64,000 nucleotides of DNA from Pipra filicauda (GCF_003945595.2 NW_024104316.1:1870208-1934207); one strand, 5' to 3'. Shown: positions 22,720 through 34,780, counted from the first letter of the stretch. The notes: generated by a model from the letters alone, not told the origin. A program made the numbers and translations.

Positions 22720-25700
22720 AAACTGACAGAGATGCTGTTGTGCTGGGTATCACATGAACACACGTGCCTGCACCCTCAGCAAAGCTTTCAGTAGAGAAAA
22801 GACACAATCCCATTTATTGTAGGGCACAAACTCAGGAGCATTGCACACAGTTAAAAAGTTTTACTGGAGCAGATCCAGAGGAGACACTGCAGCAGGGAAG
22901 CAGCCCCATTGAGGCTGGTGTTGGTCACTGTAAGGGAAAGTAGAGCAGGACCCAGGAGGCCACAGCCAGCTCTCTGCCCAGGGCAGCAATTCATACCAGC
23001 ATGGAAGAAAGGTAAAATGGGCATTTCGATACAGGGGTATTTGTCACCAGTGTCTCAGGGTAGGCAAAGGCAGAAAGCCTAAGACTCCAGACCCAAATGG
23101 TAGATCCAGTGCATTTACAGCCACCTCACAGGCCAGCTCCCCCACCCCATCACTGCTGCAGAGTCTGCTATCAACAGACAACCAGAGCTGAGAGAAAAGG
23201 AGGACAGGGAACTGCCGGGCATTGACCTCCACTGGGAACAGGAAGGCTGGAGACTTTCTGCCTACAATAGCAAAAGCATGTGGAACACAGAGATGCTGTG
23301 AGCATCCTTGTCCTGGAGTAACCAAGCAAAGGCCAAGGCAGCAGGGACTCCACAGCCCACCCTCCTCCCAGTGAAAGGTCAGGCTAGGAGGAGTCAGGTC
23401 AGATTTACAAGCCTAAAGAAAGGTTAATTTTGGCTAGCAGGAGACAGGACAGGCTTTAAACACCAAAGAAAGGGTAAACACCCAAGCTGCTGTGCAGTAC
23501 GTCCAAAGGGGATGCTGGAAGATGTTTTGATAAATATTTGCTGTGTAAGGATGTATCTGAAGGCTGTGCATGCACACATGTACTCACCACCTTGCTGGGG
23601 ACTGTCCTACAACTGAGGTTGTTTTTCCCCACACTGTCCAGGGCAGAGGTACATCACAGTGCCATTAATCTTTGTGCTGCATTGTTTGTGACCCAAACAT
23701 TTGGTGCTACCCTGCAGCTGCTTCCTGAGAGAGCCTTCCAGGTACCCTGTTCCCACGTTGCTCTGTCAGCAGGATGGGCTCCAGCACCACTGCCAGGACT
23801 CACACAGCAGCTCAGCCCAGGGCTGGCAGGAGGGTCAGCCCAAGACCACTGTTCCCATCTGTCCTAGAGGCTTACAAAATGCAGACAAATAACATATTAA
23901 ACCAAGATTTTTTTTTTTTTTAAACCAGTTAAAGCTCTGCCAACATTTGAATACAGACTTGTGATGTCGAGTGGAATTGTTTCTGCAGCACTGATCCTGC
24001 ACTGCCAAATCCACACAAAGATCAGCAAATACGACTTTCAGTGCTAATATAAGAAATTGGGATGGTTCTTCAGCAGCACAGGCCACTTGAGCAGGCACAA
24101 GACATGGGCCCAGAAGTAGCATTTCCCAGGATTTGCCCGACCCTCCCAGGCAGGCAGCTGAGTATGAACTGACCCCAAGCCCCTCACTGCAGGTTTGGGA
24201 CCAGGCTGTACAACAGCACTGGGTCACCTCTATGATATCATTCCTTCTGATATTCAGACCGTGTTAAATACTAGCAGACATTTCAAGGGCTATTCTTACG
24301 AAGCAGAGGGGCTGAGGTGAGATGATGAAGATGCAGTTGGTGTGTTTGGTGATGCAATGGGGGAACAGCGCTGGGATGGCCTCGGAGGAGAGAGACCCTT
24401 TGGATGCACAGCTTTGCAAATCCCACCAGCCTCACAGCCAGAGATGGATCACAGGGCAAAGACCAGAGGGAGGTTGTAACACTCAGCTGGGCAAGTGCAC
24501 AGCTGTTGGGATGTCCCTGGCTGCTGAGAACAGGAACAAGCACGTGCACAAGTGAAACAGCTCTTCAGAGAAGAGGGGAAGTCATACACCCACACCCCAC
24601 CATCCACAGCTTATCTGCTCAACAGCAACCTCCTTCTCATGAGATTTATGTTCCACAAGTGGAGGACAGGAGCACACCCATGGTGACAAACAGGACTTCA
24701 GTGGTTTCCCAAGTAAGTAGCCTGCTGGGAGTTTCTGCAACAAGAAAAATGCCTGAGAAGAACAGACTTCATTTCTCCCCCGACTTGTTTTTCAGCAAGG
24801 ACAGAGAACTGCTCTCAACCTGAACAAGCTGCCAGAGCGTATCAGGACACACGACAGCAGAGGGATTGGCTTTATCCCGCTGCTCACTTTGCCACCCTGT
24901 GGACTGTCACTGCTGCACAACCCGCCTGCTCTCGGGGAATCCCACACAAAAAGCCTCAGGTTGCACAGGATTGCACCTGACCTGACCAGGTACAGCTCTG
25001 CAGCAGAGCTGCTCTAGCACACCTCCGTGTAGCTGTGCTCACGAGTGTGCAGAGGAGCTAAACCAGCAGCAGAACGACACAGCTTCAAGTGTGAGCCAAG
25101 ACAAACCCAGCCTCCTAAACCCACAGCCTCAAGGCCCCTTCTGTTCTCTGCAGATTCCATCCCGGCACAGGGCACAGAAGTTACTCCCAGAAAACCTCTC
25201 TGGAATTCCTATGCTCTTTCAGTAGCTTTGCTCTGGAAGATTCAAGGCTCATTTTTTTCTGGTGTCTGACCTGGATTCCCTCCCCTTCAGGCTCGTGCTG
25301 TCACCCACAGCTGGCATTGCAGGCTGTATCCCCTTCCTTGCCATCCCTCCTTACATACCTCACTGTTTGCATTGCCATCCCTCCAGGCTGAGCTGACACA
25401 GTTCCTTCCACACCTCAGCCATCCCTGCTTGCTCCCAGCCTGTCTCAGGCAAAGCAGAGGCCTCCATTGGTTGGGGATTAGTGGCAGGGGTTAGGGCCAC
25501 CTCGGACTCCCAGCTCCATGTAACACCAGGCTGGCTGGCTCAGTGACTGGTGTTCAGAGCCCTCAGCCAGGCACTGCTCTCTCACATCCTGGTGCTCCTG
25601 CCCGGGTGCACCGCTGGCAGCTGCCTCTGCAGGATTATACAGCATTTTCTTCCACATTACGCGTCCTCTGCTGCACTCACAGCTTCCCTCCACCCAGTGG

Positions 25701-27066
25701 CAGAGGTCATGCCTTTCACTGAGCCATTAAGGAAACACTCAGAGGCCCAGGAGCCTCACTGCACCCCTCCAGTGGCATTAGCTACACATCACTAGTTTTC
25801 CAACTAATTTTAAACCAATCTGCCTGCTCATGGGAGCAGCAAAAGCCTCAGGACAACAACAGATGTTTTGCTGTCAGATTAGAGATTTTGCAAGTAATCC
25901 AGCACTATGTGCTTGCTGCCTAAACCATACCCAGTTTATTCCTAGCTGCCAGGAAATCCCCTCTCCTGCCAATATTGGGCACAGGCACAGCTCAGTTATG
26001 TGGGCGCTTTGCCAAGACACCTGAGTGATTGTTTGCTACACCCTGAATGGAAAAAAACCCCCAAAACCAAAACTCCATCATCCACAAAACATTTGTGGGA
26101 TCCCCCCAGTGCAGTGGCTCAGGATGCAGCTGCAGTGAGAGCTGTCACCTGGAACCCACCCTGTGCCTACCAAAGGGCACAGGGACACAGCCTGAGGGCA
26201 AACAACTCTGGGGATGCCTTTGTTCAGCAACTTCGACTTCCAGAGTGGCATCTGAACAGTCAGAGCACCAGCAAGGCAAGAAAGAGGGGGCATCGCCTCC
26301 AAGAACATCCTCAAAAGGTTATGCAGGATATACCTGAATTAACAAAACTCACCTCATCTCAAATTACTTAATTCTAAATATTTAAAGAGTATTTTACCAC
26401 TGTCCTACCCATCTTCCAAGTCTCCAGCAAACTGAAGATGTGGCAGGAAATCAACTCAGTAATAGAGCTGGAAAAGGAATTGCTCAAAGCAAAAAACACC
26501 ACTAGGATTAAGCTCCCTACCACAGGAAACACCAACAAACCATGTCTAACATCAGCCTGAAGTGGCAAGATCAAGCAGTTACAACTGCTTGTACCAACTC
26601 ATGCATGTCAGCCCTGATGAGACACTCCTAAATAAACTGCCCTGCCAAGTGCAGGCAACACTGAGGAAAAGCATTCCAAGTTCCATGAGTGGCAGCTGTT
26701 CCTGGACAGCACATTTCAAGCCAAGTTAAAACCCTGGGCCAAGACAGTGTGTTGCAACTCCACCAGCAGTCACATACAGAGCTCAAGAGGTCAAAATTTC
26801 CAAATACCTGTGGAATTTCCTGCCCGTGGCCATTCGTGTCAGCCACTGTCAGTGAGCAAACACAAGCTACCCAAGGCACTGCTGAAGGCTGCTGGAGAAC
26901 ACAGGCAAGGAACTGAGTTTAAGGCTCTGCAAGCATCTTTGCCCCTCATATCCTAACTCATAATTTTTCATGACAAAACAAGGCAAGAGCACATCCTGTG
27001 CTTTGCACAGGTAGTCTTCCAATTGCTGTAGGGTGTATACAAACGTGGATATAAATGCCTGCAAAT
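22720..27066. other. Intergenic, CETP to HERPUD1
   Basis: About 4.3 kb without a recognised gene. There is a poly-T run at about 23,908-23,921 and short local near-repeats around 25,310-25,390 (ccatccctcc). ORFs here are under 150 codons and show no family motif. Confidence 0.55.
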
Positions 27067-27072
27067 TTTATT
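27067..27072 (-). terminator. Probable distal HERPUD1 polyadenylation signal
   Basis: AATAAA on the minus strand, about 835 nt after the stop codon. This agrees with the roughly 0.8-kb 3' UTR I recall for mammalian HERPUD1. Confidence 0.5.
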
Positions 27073-27148
27073 GGAATCATAGCCCTTAACCATATCAGAA
27101 ATGAAAGGGGACACAATGAAATAATACCGGAGAGACACAGTGGAATGA

Positions 27149-27195
27149 GGATGCAAAGTTGAATACAGGTATTAGACTGCTTCAACTTTGCATCC
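27149..27195. other. Perfect 15-bp inverted repeat (hairpin)
   Basis: ggatgcaaagttgaa (27149-27163) and its exact reverse complement (27181-27195) flank a 17-nt loop. If the distal poly(A) site is used, the hairpin lies in the HERPUD1 3' UTR, about 80 nt before the signal. Confidence 0.9.
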
Positions 27196-27788
27196 AAAAG
27201 GAGTGAAGTTTACACCTTGCATAATGTTTTGCTACACAGACCTGAACACGCTCTTCTCCCATTATTTGGCAGTGGGGGTGGAGGGGGGTAGGGAGGAGAA
27301 TTAAACCTTGAGTTTAAACTATTTGAATTTGGCAACGTGACATTTAGTCTGCAGCTCCACTGAGGTAATTGCTTATCCAGGTCACTGTCTTACAGTCCTC
27401 CACTTTGTCCAACAAGGAGATTGCACAACACATCCTTCATAGGAAAATATTTACAAAGAAAATTAAAAATACGGTCGAAGCAATTTAACAATGGATTTTC
27501 CCTAAAAATCCGCTAATGCATATCTAGCAAAAAATTTTTTTTTTTTGAGATCCTACACTCAGTGTAATTAAAATAGCATTTGAAACATTCCAACAGGAAT
27601 CACGTTGCACAGAAGAAGCAATTTGCTTCTCTAACATTTTTGCACACCCAGCCTGTGCATTTAGTGCACAAGTTCACAACGCCAAGCCTCTACACAGGTA
27701 CCTAATAAATGCTGTGGAACAAAGTTCTTTGGAATGAGGACAAGCATTTTAGTCTCTAGGCTGTAACGACGTAAGGCTTCTTTGCAGC

Positions 27789-27794
27789 TTTATT
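27789..27794 (-). terminator. Proximal HERPUD1 polyadenylation signal candidate
   Basis: AATAAA on the minus strand, about 110 nt after the stop codon. Use of this site would leave out the hairpin. Confidence 0.4.
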
Positions 27795-27904
27795 TGCTTG
27801 GCCAGTGAAAGCCAGAGGAAGTGCCTTCCACATCTGGTTTGGAGTTGGTATCGGATTGTCTCAGGTGCCCACTGCAGTTTCAAGACAAGCAGATCGGTGA
27901 CAAA

Positions 27905-28072
27905 TCAGTTCTGGGTCACTCCAGGCCCTTCTGGAAGGAGGGATGCAAAGAATGTCTTGAAAAACACCCATGCTGTGCTCATAAGTGAAGGATTAGCCTG
28001 CTGCAGTTCTTGTAAAGCCTGTCCCTCATCGGGAGGTGCCTCGGATGCATCTGCTCTGCCTGCATTTCCTCC
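27905..28072 (-). CDS. HERPUD1: HERPUD1 coding exon 8 (C-terminus)
   Basis: 168 nt, from GGNAGRADASEAPPDEG to MSTAWVFFKTFFASLLPEGP and a TGA stop. The acceptor is ctttggcag. Confidence 0.96.
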   Translation of the reverse strand, partial: GGNAGRADASEAPPDEGQALQELQQANPSLMSTAWVFFKTFFASLLPEGPGVTQN

Positions 28073-31000
28073 CTGCCAAAGTAAAGGATATTTGGTAAAT
28101 GAGAGTTTCAGAAACACATTACAAGAATCAGGGATCCAACAGCAGGTTTTGTTGCCCAAGTGTCACTGTCCGAATATAAAATCTTCTAAGTATCCCCAGA
28201 CACAAAGTCAAAAAACCAAGATGCACACTGGTTAACCCTCACTGTGTGTCCAAAAACACTGTCTAGGACAGACATGCAGCACCAGATCAGGTGAATTATG
28301 TATTTACAGCCAACTAACTTTCACTGACATCAACCAGAAGCGTCGGCTCGAAATGCAAGACTCACAAACTGTTTGCAGACCCAAATCCTAAAGAGGTGTA
28401 GTCTGAACCCTGTCCTCAGTTACAGACTGTGACAGACCACTCTCCATTACAACTTCCTGAAGGATAGAAGCAACTAAAAGATAACATTCAGTCTGAAGTA
28501 TTTTGTAGAACAAAGGAATGAATATACTACACCAGTGGAGGACTCAGTTGCAAATTATTCCCCCATGGAAGACAGTTTCTTATAAAAGTTTAGAGGGAAG
28601 TTTTTGCTACATATAATAAATAAACCAAAAGTGAAACCTGACAGGGTTTCATTCCTATGGTTTAAAAATACAGCAAGACAATACCTCTAAGTTATTGTTC
28701 TGGTCCTGGTTTGGAGCAGCTTGAGGAGGAACATTGCCTGGGAAGGGCTGAACTGGTCTTCGCCTAAATGGGAACCATCCAGCGTGGTGCCTGGGGAAGG
28801 CAACAGATTTTAATTAACGTTGTTTCAACATTACTCCCTCCTGTTACACCAACAGCTCCACATCTGACTGCTCACAGCTGCTGACAACAAGTTCAGCATA
28901 TTAAGGTCTTTCAGCCCTGACCCATTTTAGTACTTTCAAAGCCTCCAGTTCGCAGCAAACCATGGGGTTGGAGGGGAAGGGGAGCATCTGCTCCCATTCC
29001 AAGCAAGCAGCACTACATCCAGATTTGCACCCAGCATTCTGCTGGAGGTACAAAGAGCCTGCTTGATTACCATGTTTGTACAACCCCGGGTAACTTCTCT
29101 GTACTCACCCTAAAAAAAGGGCATGACAAAGAATATAGAAAACCAGCACTACCTCACAAAAAGTACAGACCTCGTTAGAAGGTCTGTGTCCCTACAGCAC
29201 CTGCACCTTGTAACCCACAAGATAAGCTGTTCCAAGTTACACCTCAGAAATATCAACAGTAAAATTTAGAGACTTAATGAAACAATTAACCTTCACTCTC
29301 CAAGTCTGCATAGATGTTGCAAGACCTGCTCCAGTTTTAACTCCTACACCTACCAACAGGAATTCAGAGGCCTACACCATTTGCTTTACTGGTGATCAGA
29401 GAATTTTAGAGGACAGATTATCTTTCTCAGACAAGACATCCCAAGCATGGCAGCTGAGGGCCCACTCATTATTGTGGGTTTTTCCCCCCACAGAGGGGTT
29501 CAAAGGCATTTCAGGACACTGCATTCAGTTCAGTCTGATCTGCTCTCCAGAGAGGCAACACACAACAGAAAAACCCACATCAGTGCGTGACTGAAACAGC
29601 AGGTGTGAGACCCTCTTCCCAGACTTCAATGACTTTTTTCCCAACAAACAACTGTCATTTTCTACACTGAACCTACAGGTCTGTCTGTTCTACACTGCCA
29701 AGTTGCTGGGGCTTTATACTGGGAGCTACTTTGGTTTTAAGTAGTTTCTCTAAAATAGAAAGCCAGCCACCCCAGAAGCATCAGTACCAAACCCCAGGGA
29801 GATCACCTGCTATCAGCAACATTCTTCATTTAATCCAGGCATAGGCACACTTATATTTTTGCTAAATACTGAGTTATACCACGACAGAGGAGTGGTTGGC
29901 CCTTTCCAGGTACAAGTGGTGAGGCAGCTGAGTGCAGCACTGAGCTCAGTACTTCAGTGGAACACTTCTGAAAAGTAAATATTCATCCCATATACTTACA
30001 GATACATCAGAAAGGTGCCGCCCATAACCAGGAGGAGTCTGCTGATACTGGAGTAGAAATAGACCATGTTGACAAAAACATATAACAGTGTTGCTGAGTA
30101 GAGCCAGTCCAGCCAGTCCCGATTGCCACCCTCCTCCTCCTCCTCCACGAGGGGACCCCCTTGGGCATTCATCCGCAGGTTCTGGTTGGCCACTGCGTTA
30201 ACCTGGGCAGCAGCATTCTGGTTCCCAGGCTGGTTCTGTGCAGGAAACGGGTCTGGGAGAGGAGCTGGAGGTGTCACTGGTGCCACTGGTATCTCCTGAG
30301 AACGCTGTGCATGGGATGGGTCACCAGATGCAGCAGTAGAAGCCAAGCTGGAACCAGAGAGCAGAGTACAGAACGAGGCTTAGTCAAATCTTTTCACACT
30401 TAACACAGGCACTGAAAAAATCTGTCTGTCTTTAAGAAGAGCCATCCCATGCCAGCAGAAAGCATCAAGTTTAAAGGCTACAGGAGGGTTAAAAAGTTTT
30501 AGTTCTACCCATTAGAGCTGTACAGTGACCTCAGCCAGTCAAACCAGGTACACTCCCATACATGAATAACATCGATATTTCACAAAAAAATTTAGAGCAA
30601 TCTGCCTAAAAGCCTTCTGCCAGTCTCAGCTTGACCTCTGTCACCAATCTCCAGTCAAAGCAGCTGCGTGCTACTTTGAGCAGTCAAAAAAAGAGCTAAG
30701 GCTCATCAGCAGGATTACATTTTCTCTGGAGACTCCTGCCCTCCTGATCAGAGATCTGCAGGGGGCGAGACTCAGAATCAGTGGCCTGAACAGCAACAGA
30801 GACCACATGGCAGTTAGAGGTGCATTCCCTCAACATTCACCACGAGTTCCAATGAAAAAGAGTCTCCAAACACCATCAGAAGAGGAAGAACTGCCAGGAG
30901 CTCTCAACTTCTTCTATTACGGTTTCTACTTCCTACTGGTAGCTTGGGACAGAACACTTACTATTGCATGTAGTACTGCCTTGCATAGATCTGCTGGAAC

Positions 31001-34000
31001 CACGACATCTGAAGCATGCTGTAGGTTGTGTAAGCAGAGAAGCCAGGAGCCACACTCTGGAAGGGATGCCGAGTTGTTTCCAGCCTTGGTCAAAATTTGA
31101 ACACATTCATTAGCAAACACTGGACAAACAGCAAGAGTAATTTATTACAGAACAATGTAAACAGGTTCTGCCATTCTGTGCATTGAGATGGAAAACTGAT
31201 TCTTCCTTCTAGAATATTAGAGACGCATCTTTACCCATGTGAATAAAAGGAAGATTTTCAACTAACAGAGCAGTGCATTTTCCTTTAGATGCCACATCCC
31301 TTGGGTGTGTTCAAGGCGAGGTTGGACAGGGCTCTGAGCAACCTGATCTAGTTGAAGGTGCCCCTCATGACATGAGGTTTGCCTTTAAAGGTCCCTTCCA
31401 ACCCCAATTATTCTATGTCCTCTAAAGCTTTTATATATAGCCTCATATTTGGCCCATGTTCTATGAACATTAAGGCGGTACGTCTGGCATAAGGAGCTGG
31501 TATCCAAACACAAACACAACATTTTAAATCTTACTTATGTACATAAAAATGTACTTACCCATTACTGGCTTCTGCTGAAGACTGGTCACCTGAAGAGCAA
31601 TTCAATCTTCCACCATTTGAGGAAGATACAGATGGTTCCTGACTGGCTTCTGGTGACGACTTGGGCTGATCAGCTTTAACCTAGAGACAGCAGTGCAACC
31701 AGTGAGGTTCACTCAGGACACCACACACACCTTATGCAAAAAGGTTACATCACCCAGAATATGTTCTTTTTTTAACACTGCTAACCCAGCTCACACACTT
31801 AGGCCTGCACGGCACCACTCAGCGCTGACACTGCTTTTGGGCACCATGCCACAAGCACCTCCAACAGTACTTTAAAGTTCCTTAAAAAAAAAAATGACTG
31901 GGATGCAAAATTGACTTGATGTTACTCTTCCCTTTCACCAGATCTACACTGTATTTATTACTTCTCATGCACACATTCACTGCCCATCTGGTTATAAAAA
32001 TGTAATCAGAGGGAACAGAGGAAACTGCACACAAGGCAGTTTGGCTTTTTATTATGGCAAGTTTGTACTTGCATGCACCACCTGCTGTACACAGAGTTCA
32101 AGAGCTGTTCTGTGGTGATAAATCTGTATAATATCCAGCCAAAGTTGGCTCACCTCTAGCAACCACCAGGTACAGGTAGGGTAAGCTCAAATTGCCTATA
32201 ATGGGCAACAGGAACACACCTCTAGAAACATTTGCCCACCCACTTCAAAGTAAGGACTGGGTTTGGCCATTTGCACTTGAAAACAGTAAGTACTAAGTTC
32301 AAGCTCTAAGGTTCAGCCTGTAGAGAGGAAGCCAAAGATGAGTCATTAATGAGAGCAGTTAAAGAGCTCTCAGCTTTCTTCCTTCCCCATACAGATCAGA
32401 ACCACTTCCCCAACTTCTGTGTGTTCTGCCCACAAGCTCAGTCTAAGAGAGCCTGGAACATGACAAATCATATTCTATTTACCATTAAAAATGAATTTAC
32501 CAGAAAGCATTTCTCCCCTGAGCAGCGTGTTACAACTAGATGATAGTTCTCATATTTCTTAACAGACGTCATGAGAATCTTTACTGATGAATTGTAGAGT
32601 CAATTTTTTTTACTCAGCTTAATCCAAATACATTCTCACATTCCTAAACAAAGTATCACAAACTAACACTGCTGCTACATTAACAGGGAAAACCTGCAGT
32701 ACCAGGAACTTTAAAATGGCCATTCAACACTTCTCATTTTCAGTTAGAACCCCAAGATTCAGAGCACCTTGTTAACTTAGCTTAAGTACCTCCGATTTGG
32801 TTTCTTGCACATTTGCAGGAGTCTTGAATTTGTACACCAAATGAAGAGCATGCAATTCCTCATGCTAAAAATGTAAGGGAAAACATGTTAAAAAAAATCA
32901 CTTCTCTTGATATATTTCAGCACATGGCAAAAGATATTTTTTATACCTTTGGCAGCAGTTCTCTCAGACAGTGATGATCAAGCAGCAGTTTCCCAGAATA
33001 AATCAGCTTTTGGTCGTCTTCAGGCTTTGAAGAAAGAAAACAAAGAGTAGGATGACTTCTCTGCCAAGCACACACAAGAACTACTGACACAACTTACAGC
33101 CAGACAAGAGGCATGGAGCTGGGAGCACCCCACACATTAAGGGGCAGAGGGAATTGTTCACTTTAGCTGAATTTAGATGTGCACAACTGAACACCCAAGT
33201 GTGACATTACTTGAGTGACGTCTAAATTACTTGAGTGAGGTCTAAACCAGCAGGAGGATATAAAGCCCCTTTGGCAAAGGACTTGGTTACGTGCCATCTC
33301 TTTTACAATCCTGACAAAAACATTTGTGTTTCCCAGAAACAGGTTTGGAGTTCCCTCCAATCTGATCAGCACGAGAGCTGTAAATCTGTTACAGCCCATC
33401 CAATGAGTCCCAGGAGCTCTCCACCTGGAGCTGTCCCCCTGCAGCACAGCAGTCCCAGAGCCCGTTTCTGGGCAGTCACCTCACTCCCTGGAGAGCAGGG
33501 CAAAAGCACGAGGCGGTCACACCTTCTCCCAGGCAACAAGCACCAGGACAGGGGGAAACGGCCTTAGGCTCGCCAGAGCAGGCTCAGGATGTTACGAAAT
33601 ATTTCTTCACTGAAGGAGTGGTTAAGCATTGGAACGGGCTGTCCAGGGAGGGGGTAGAGTCACAGTCCCTGGGAGTCTTCAAAAAATGAGCAGACATAGC
33701 ACTGCACAACATGGGTTAGCGGGCACGGTGGTGTTTGGCCAAAGGTCGGACTTGACGATCTTGGAGGTCTTTTCCAACCTCTCTGACCCCGTGAAGAGCA
33801 CACCCCTCCTGCGGGGACGCCTCCCGTGGGAGCAGCGGGTCACGGGGCGCAGCTGCTCCAGCAGCTCTCACGTGTCAGCCCTCGAGTCCTGCGGCTCAGG
33901 GGGCAGCGACACTTCTGCATTTCAACCCCGCACAGCCGCCCAAGCCCCGTCCCGCCGCTGTGCCCCCCGCTCGGCGGGTACAGCCTCCAAACCCCGCCGG

Positions 34001-34512
34001 AGGAGCCTCCGCGCTCGCTGCTCCCGGTGGGTGCGGCGCTCACCGGCACAGCCCGGTGCCTCCCGCCGGCGATGACGTCTCCAAACACCCGCAGGACACG
34101 CCGTCCCGGGAGGGCGGTTAATGATTAACCGCGGCCGAGCCACAGATCGAGTCCCAAAATAACCCGAGGCTGATGCAACCGGGACCGGGACACCCCGGGG
34201 CGGGGGGGGTTCAGGTGCCAGGACCGGGACACCCTGGGACGGGGGGGCGGACAGGGGACAGCCCCAGGAGCCCCACAGGAGTCCCACGGGGGCTCTCGTC
34301 GCTGTCCCGCGGGGACCCGGTACCCCCGCCCGGCGGGGCTGCGAGAAGGGGAAGGCGGGGCAGGGGGGTGTCGCACTCACCGGCGCGTCGGGCAGGAGCT
34401 GGCGCAGCTCGGTCTTGAGGCGGCGCACGGTCCAGGCGGGCGCGGCGCGGAGCCGCAGGTCGTCGTGCCGCCCCGAGGGGCTCCGCACCAGCAGCACCAG
34501 CGGCTCCTCCAT
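27905..34512 (-). CDS. HERPUD1: HERPUD1, homocysteine-responsive ER-resident ubiquitin-like domain protein (complete)
   Basis: HERPUD1 (Herp) is an ER membrane adaptor for ER-associated degradation that scaffolds the HRD1 ligase complex. It is strongly induced by the unfolded-protein response. Eight coding exons join to 383 residues (about 391 in mammals). The ubiquitin-like domain covers roughly residues 5-85 (PEDDQKLIYSGKLLLDHHCL). A WFQQIYARQYYMQYL segment lies near residue 165. The block NQNLRMNAQGGP, then an acidic run and RDWLDW, precedes a membrane hairpin at about 255-292 with YFYSSISRLLLVMGG. The C-terminus ends FFASLLPEGP..TQN. All intron phases agree. HERPUD2 is excluded by the C-terminus and the NLRMNAQGGP block. 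Its upstream region carries a TATA box and an ERSE-II, which fits stress induction. Confidence 0.98.
28685..28790 (-). CDS. HERPUD1: HERPUD1 coding exon 7
   Basis: 106 nt, reading HHAGWFPFRRRPVQPFPGNV and ending NQDQNNNLE. It lies just after the membrane hairpin, on the cytosolic side. Confidence 0.96.
30000..30347 (-). CDS. HERPUD1: HERPUD1 coding exon 6 (membrane hairpin)
   Basis: 348 nt. It starts LASTAASGD, passes through a proline-rich linker and NQNLRMNAQGGPLVEEEEE, then the hydrophobic hairpin ending FLMYL. The donor is CT|GTAAGT. Confidence 0.97.
30962..31084 (-). CDS. HERPUD1: HERPUD1 coding exon 5
   Basis: 123 nt, reading LETTRHPFQSVAPGFSAYTT then MLQMSWFQQIYARQYYMQ. The donor is TA|GTAAGT. 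Confidence 0.95.
31289..31418 (+). repeat. CR1 LINE 3' end fragment
   Basis: It reads tcaaggcgaggttggacagg, then gatctagttgaaggtgcccc, and ends aattattctatg. This is the typical CR1 3' terminus, inside a HERPUD1 intron. Confidence 0.9.
31559..31680 (-). CDS. HERPUD1: HERPUD1 coding exon 4
   Basis: 122 nt. A serine-rich linker reading VKADQPKSSPEASQEPSVSS and ending SSAEASN. The acceptor is tctctag and the donor is GG|GTAAGT. Confidence 0.93.
32790..32864 (-). CDS. HERPUD1: HERPUD1 coding exon 3
   Basis: 75 nt (25 codons), reading HEELHALHLVYKFKTPANVQ then ETKSE. This is the end of the ubiquitin-like domain. Confidence 0.95.
32947..33024 (-). CDS. HERPUD1: HERPUD1 coding exon 2
   Basis: 78 nt (26 codons), reading PEDDQKLIYSGKLLLDHHCL then RELLPK. 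The ubiquitin-fold signature is clear. Confidence 0.97.
33207..33246 (+). repeat. 20-bp tandem duplication
   Basis: Two adjacent copies of ttacttgagtgacgtctaaa with one mismatch, in HERPUD1 intron 1. Confidence 0.9.
33528..33788 (+). repeat. CR1 LINE fragment in HERPUD1 intron 1
   Basis: It reads caggcaacaagcaccaggac, then aatatttcttcactgaagg, then tcggacttgacgatcttgga and ggtcttttccaacct. It belongs to a CR1 type with the longer 3' end and lies a few hundred bases from the HERPUD1 promoter. Confidence 0.88.
34381..34512 (-). CDS. HERPUD1: HERPUD1 coding exon 1
   Basis: 132 nt from the ATG, reading MEEPLVLLVRSPSGRHDDLR and ending RQLLPDAP. The donor is CCG|GTGAGT. The ATG lies about 55 bp downstream of a TATA box. 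Confidence 0.95.
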
Positions 34513-34562
34513 GACGAGGACGGGACAGAACGGGCGGCGGCGGCGTTTTCCCTCCGGGAAGG

Positions 34563-34570
34563 CTTTTATA
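34563..34570 (-). promoter_or_regulatory. TATA box of HERPUD1
   Basis: TATAAAAG on the minus strand, about 55 bp upstream of the ATG. It predicts transcription start near 34,535-34,540 and a very short 5' UTR. Confidence 0.75.
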
Positions 34571-34644
34571 GGGGCCCGCCCCGCTGCAGGGCCGCGGTGG
34601 CTGCACCTGATTCGACGCGGCGGGCGAGGGGGCGGGGACTTCCA

Positions 34645-34655
34645 CGTGGGCCAAT
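34645..34655 (-). promoter_or_regulatory. ER stress response element II (ERSE-II)
   Basis: ATTGGCCCACG on the minus strand matches the ERSE-II consensus ATTGG-N-CCACG exactly. ERSE-II was first described in the human Herp promoter as a site for XBP1 and ATF6 with NF-Y. The following TG completes a CACGTG E-box. A CCAAT box on the same strand lies at 34,701-34,705. Confidence 0.8.
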
Positions 34656-34780
34656 GGGACGGGGCCCCGCGTGCTTCGCCGCGAGGAGGCGGGAGCGCTG
34701 ATTGGGCGGTGCCGGGCGAGGGGCGGGGCTACAGCGTCACCATGGGGACCGTGCTCCGCCCGCCCGGGCCGTAAGGGGAT

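Larger units (their letters stand above)
28073..34380 (-). other. HERPUD1 introns
   Basis: Seven introns: 28,073-28,684; 28,791-29,999; 30,348-30,961; 31,085-31,558; 31,681-32,789; 32,865-32,946; 33,025-34,380. Two hold CR1 fragments (31,289-31,418 and 33,528-33,788) and the last also holds a 20-bp tandem duplication. No other gene was seen inside them. Confidence 0.8.
33820..34780. promoter_or_regulatory. CpG island of HERPUD1
   Basis: A dense CpG tract covers exon 1, the promoter and the proximal part of intron 1. It contains the TATA box, ERSE-II, E-box and CCAAT box listed below. Confidence 0.8.

Noticed and set aside
23044..23325. 93-codon minus-strand ORF reading VEVNARQFPVLLFSQLWLSV
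   Set aside because: It looks somewhat protein-like, but no family, splice partner or promoter was found. It is kept out for lack of support.
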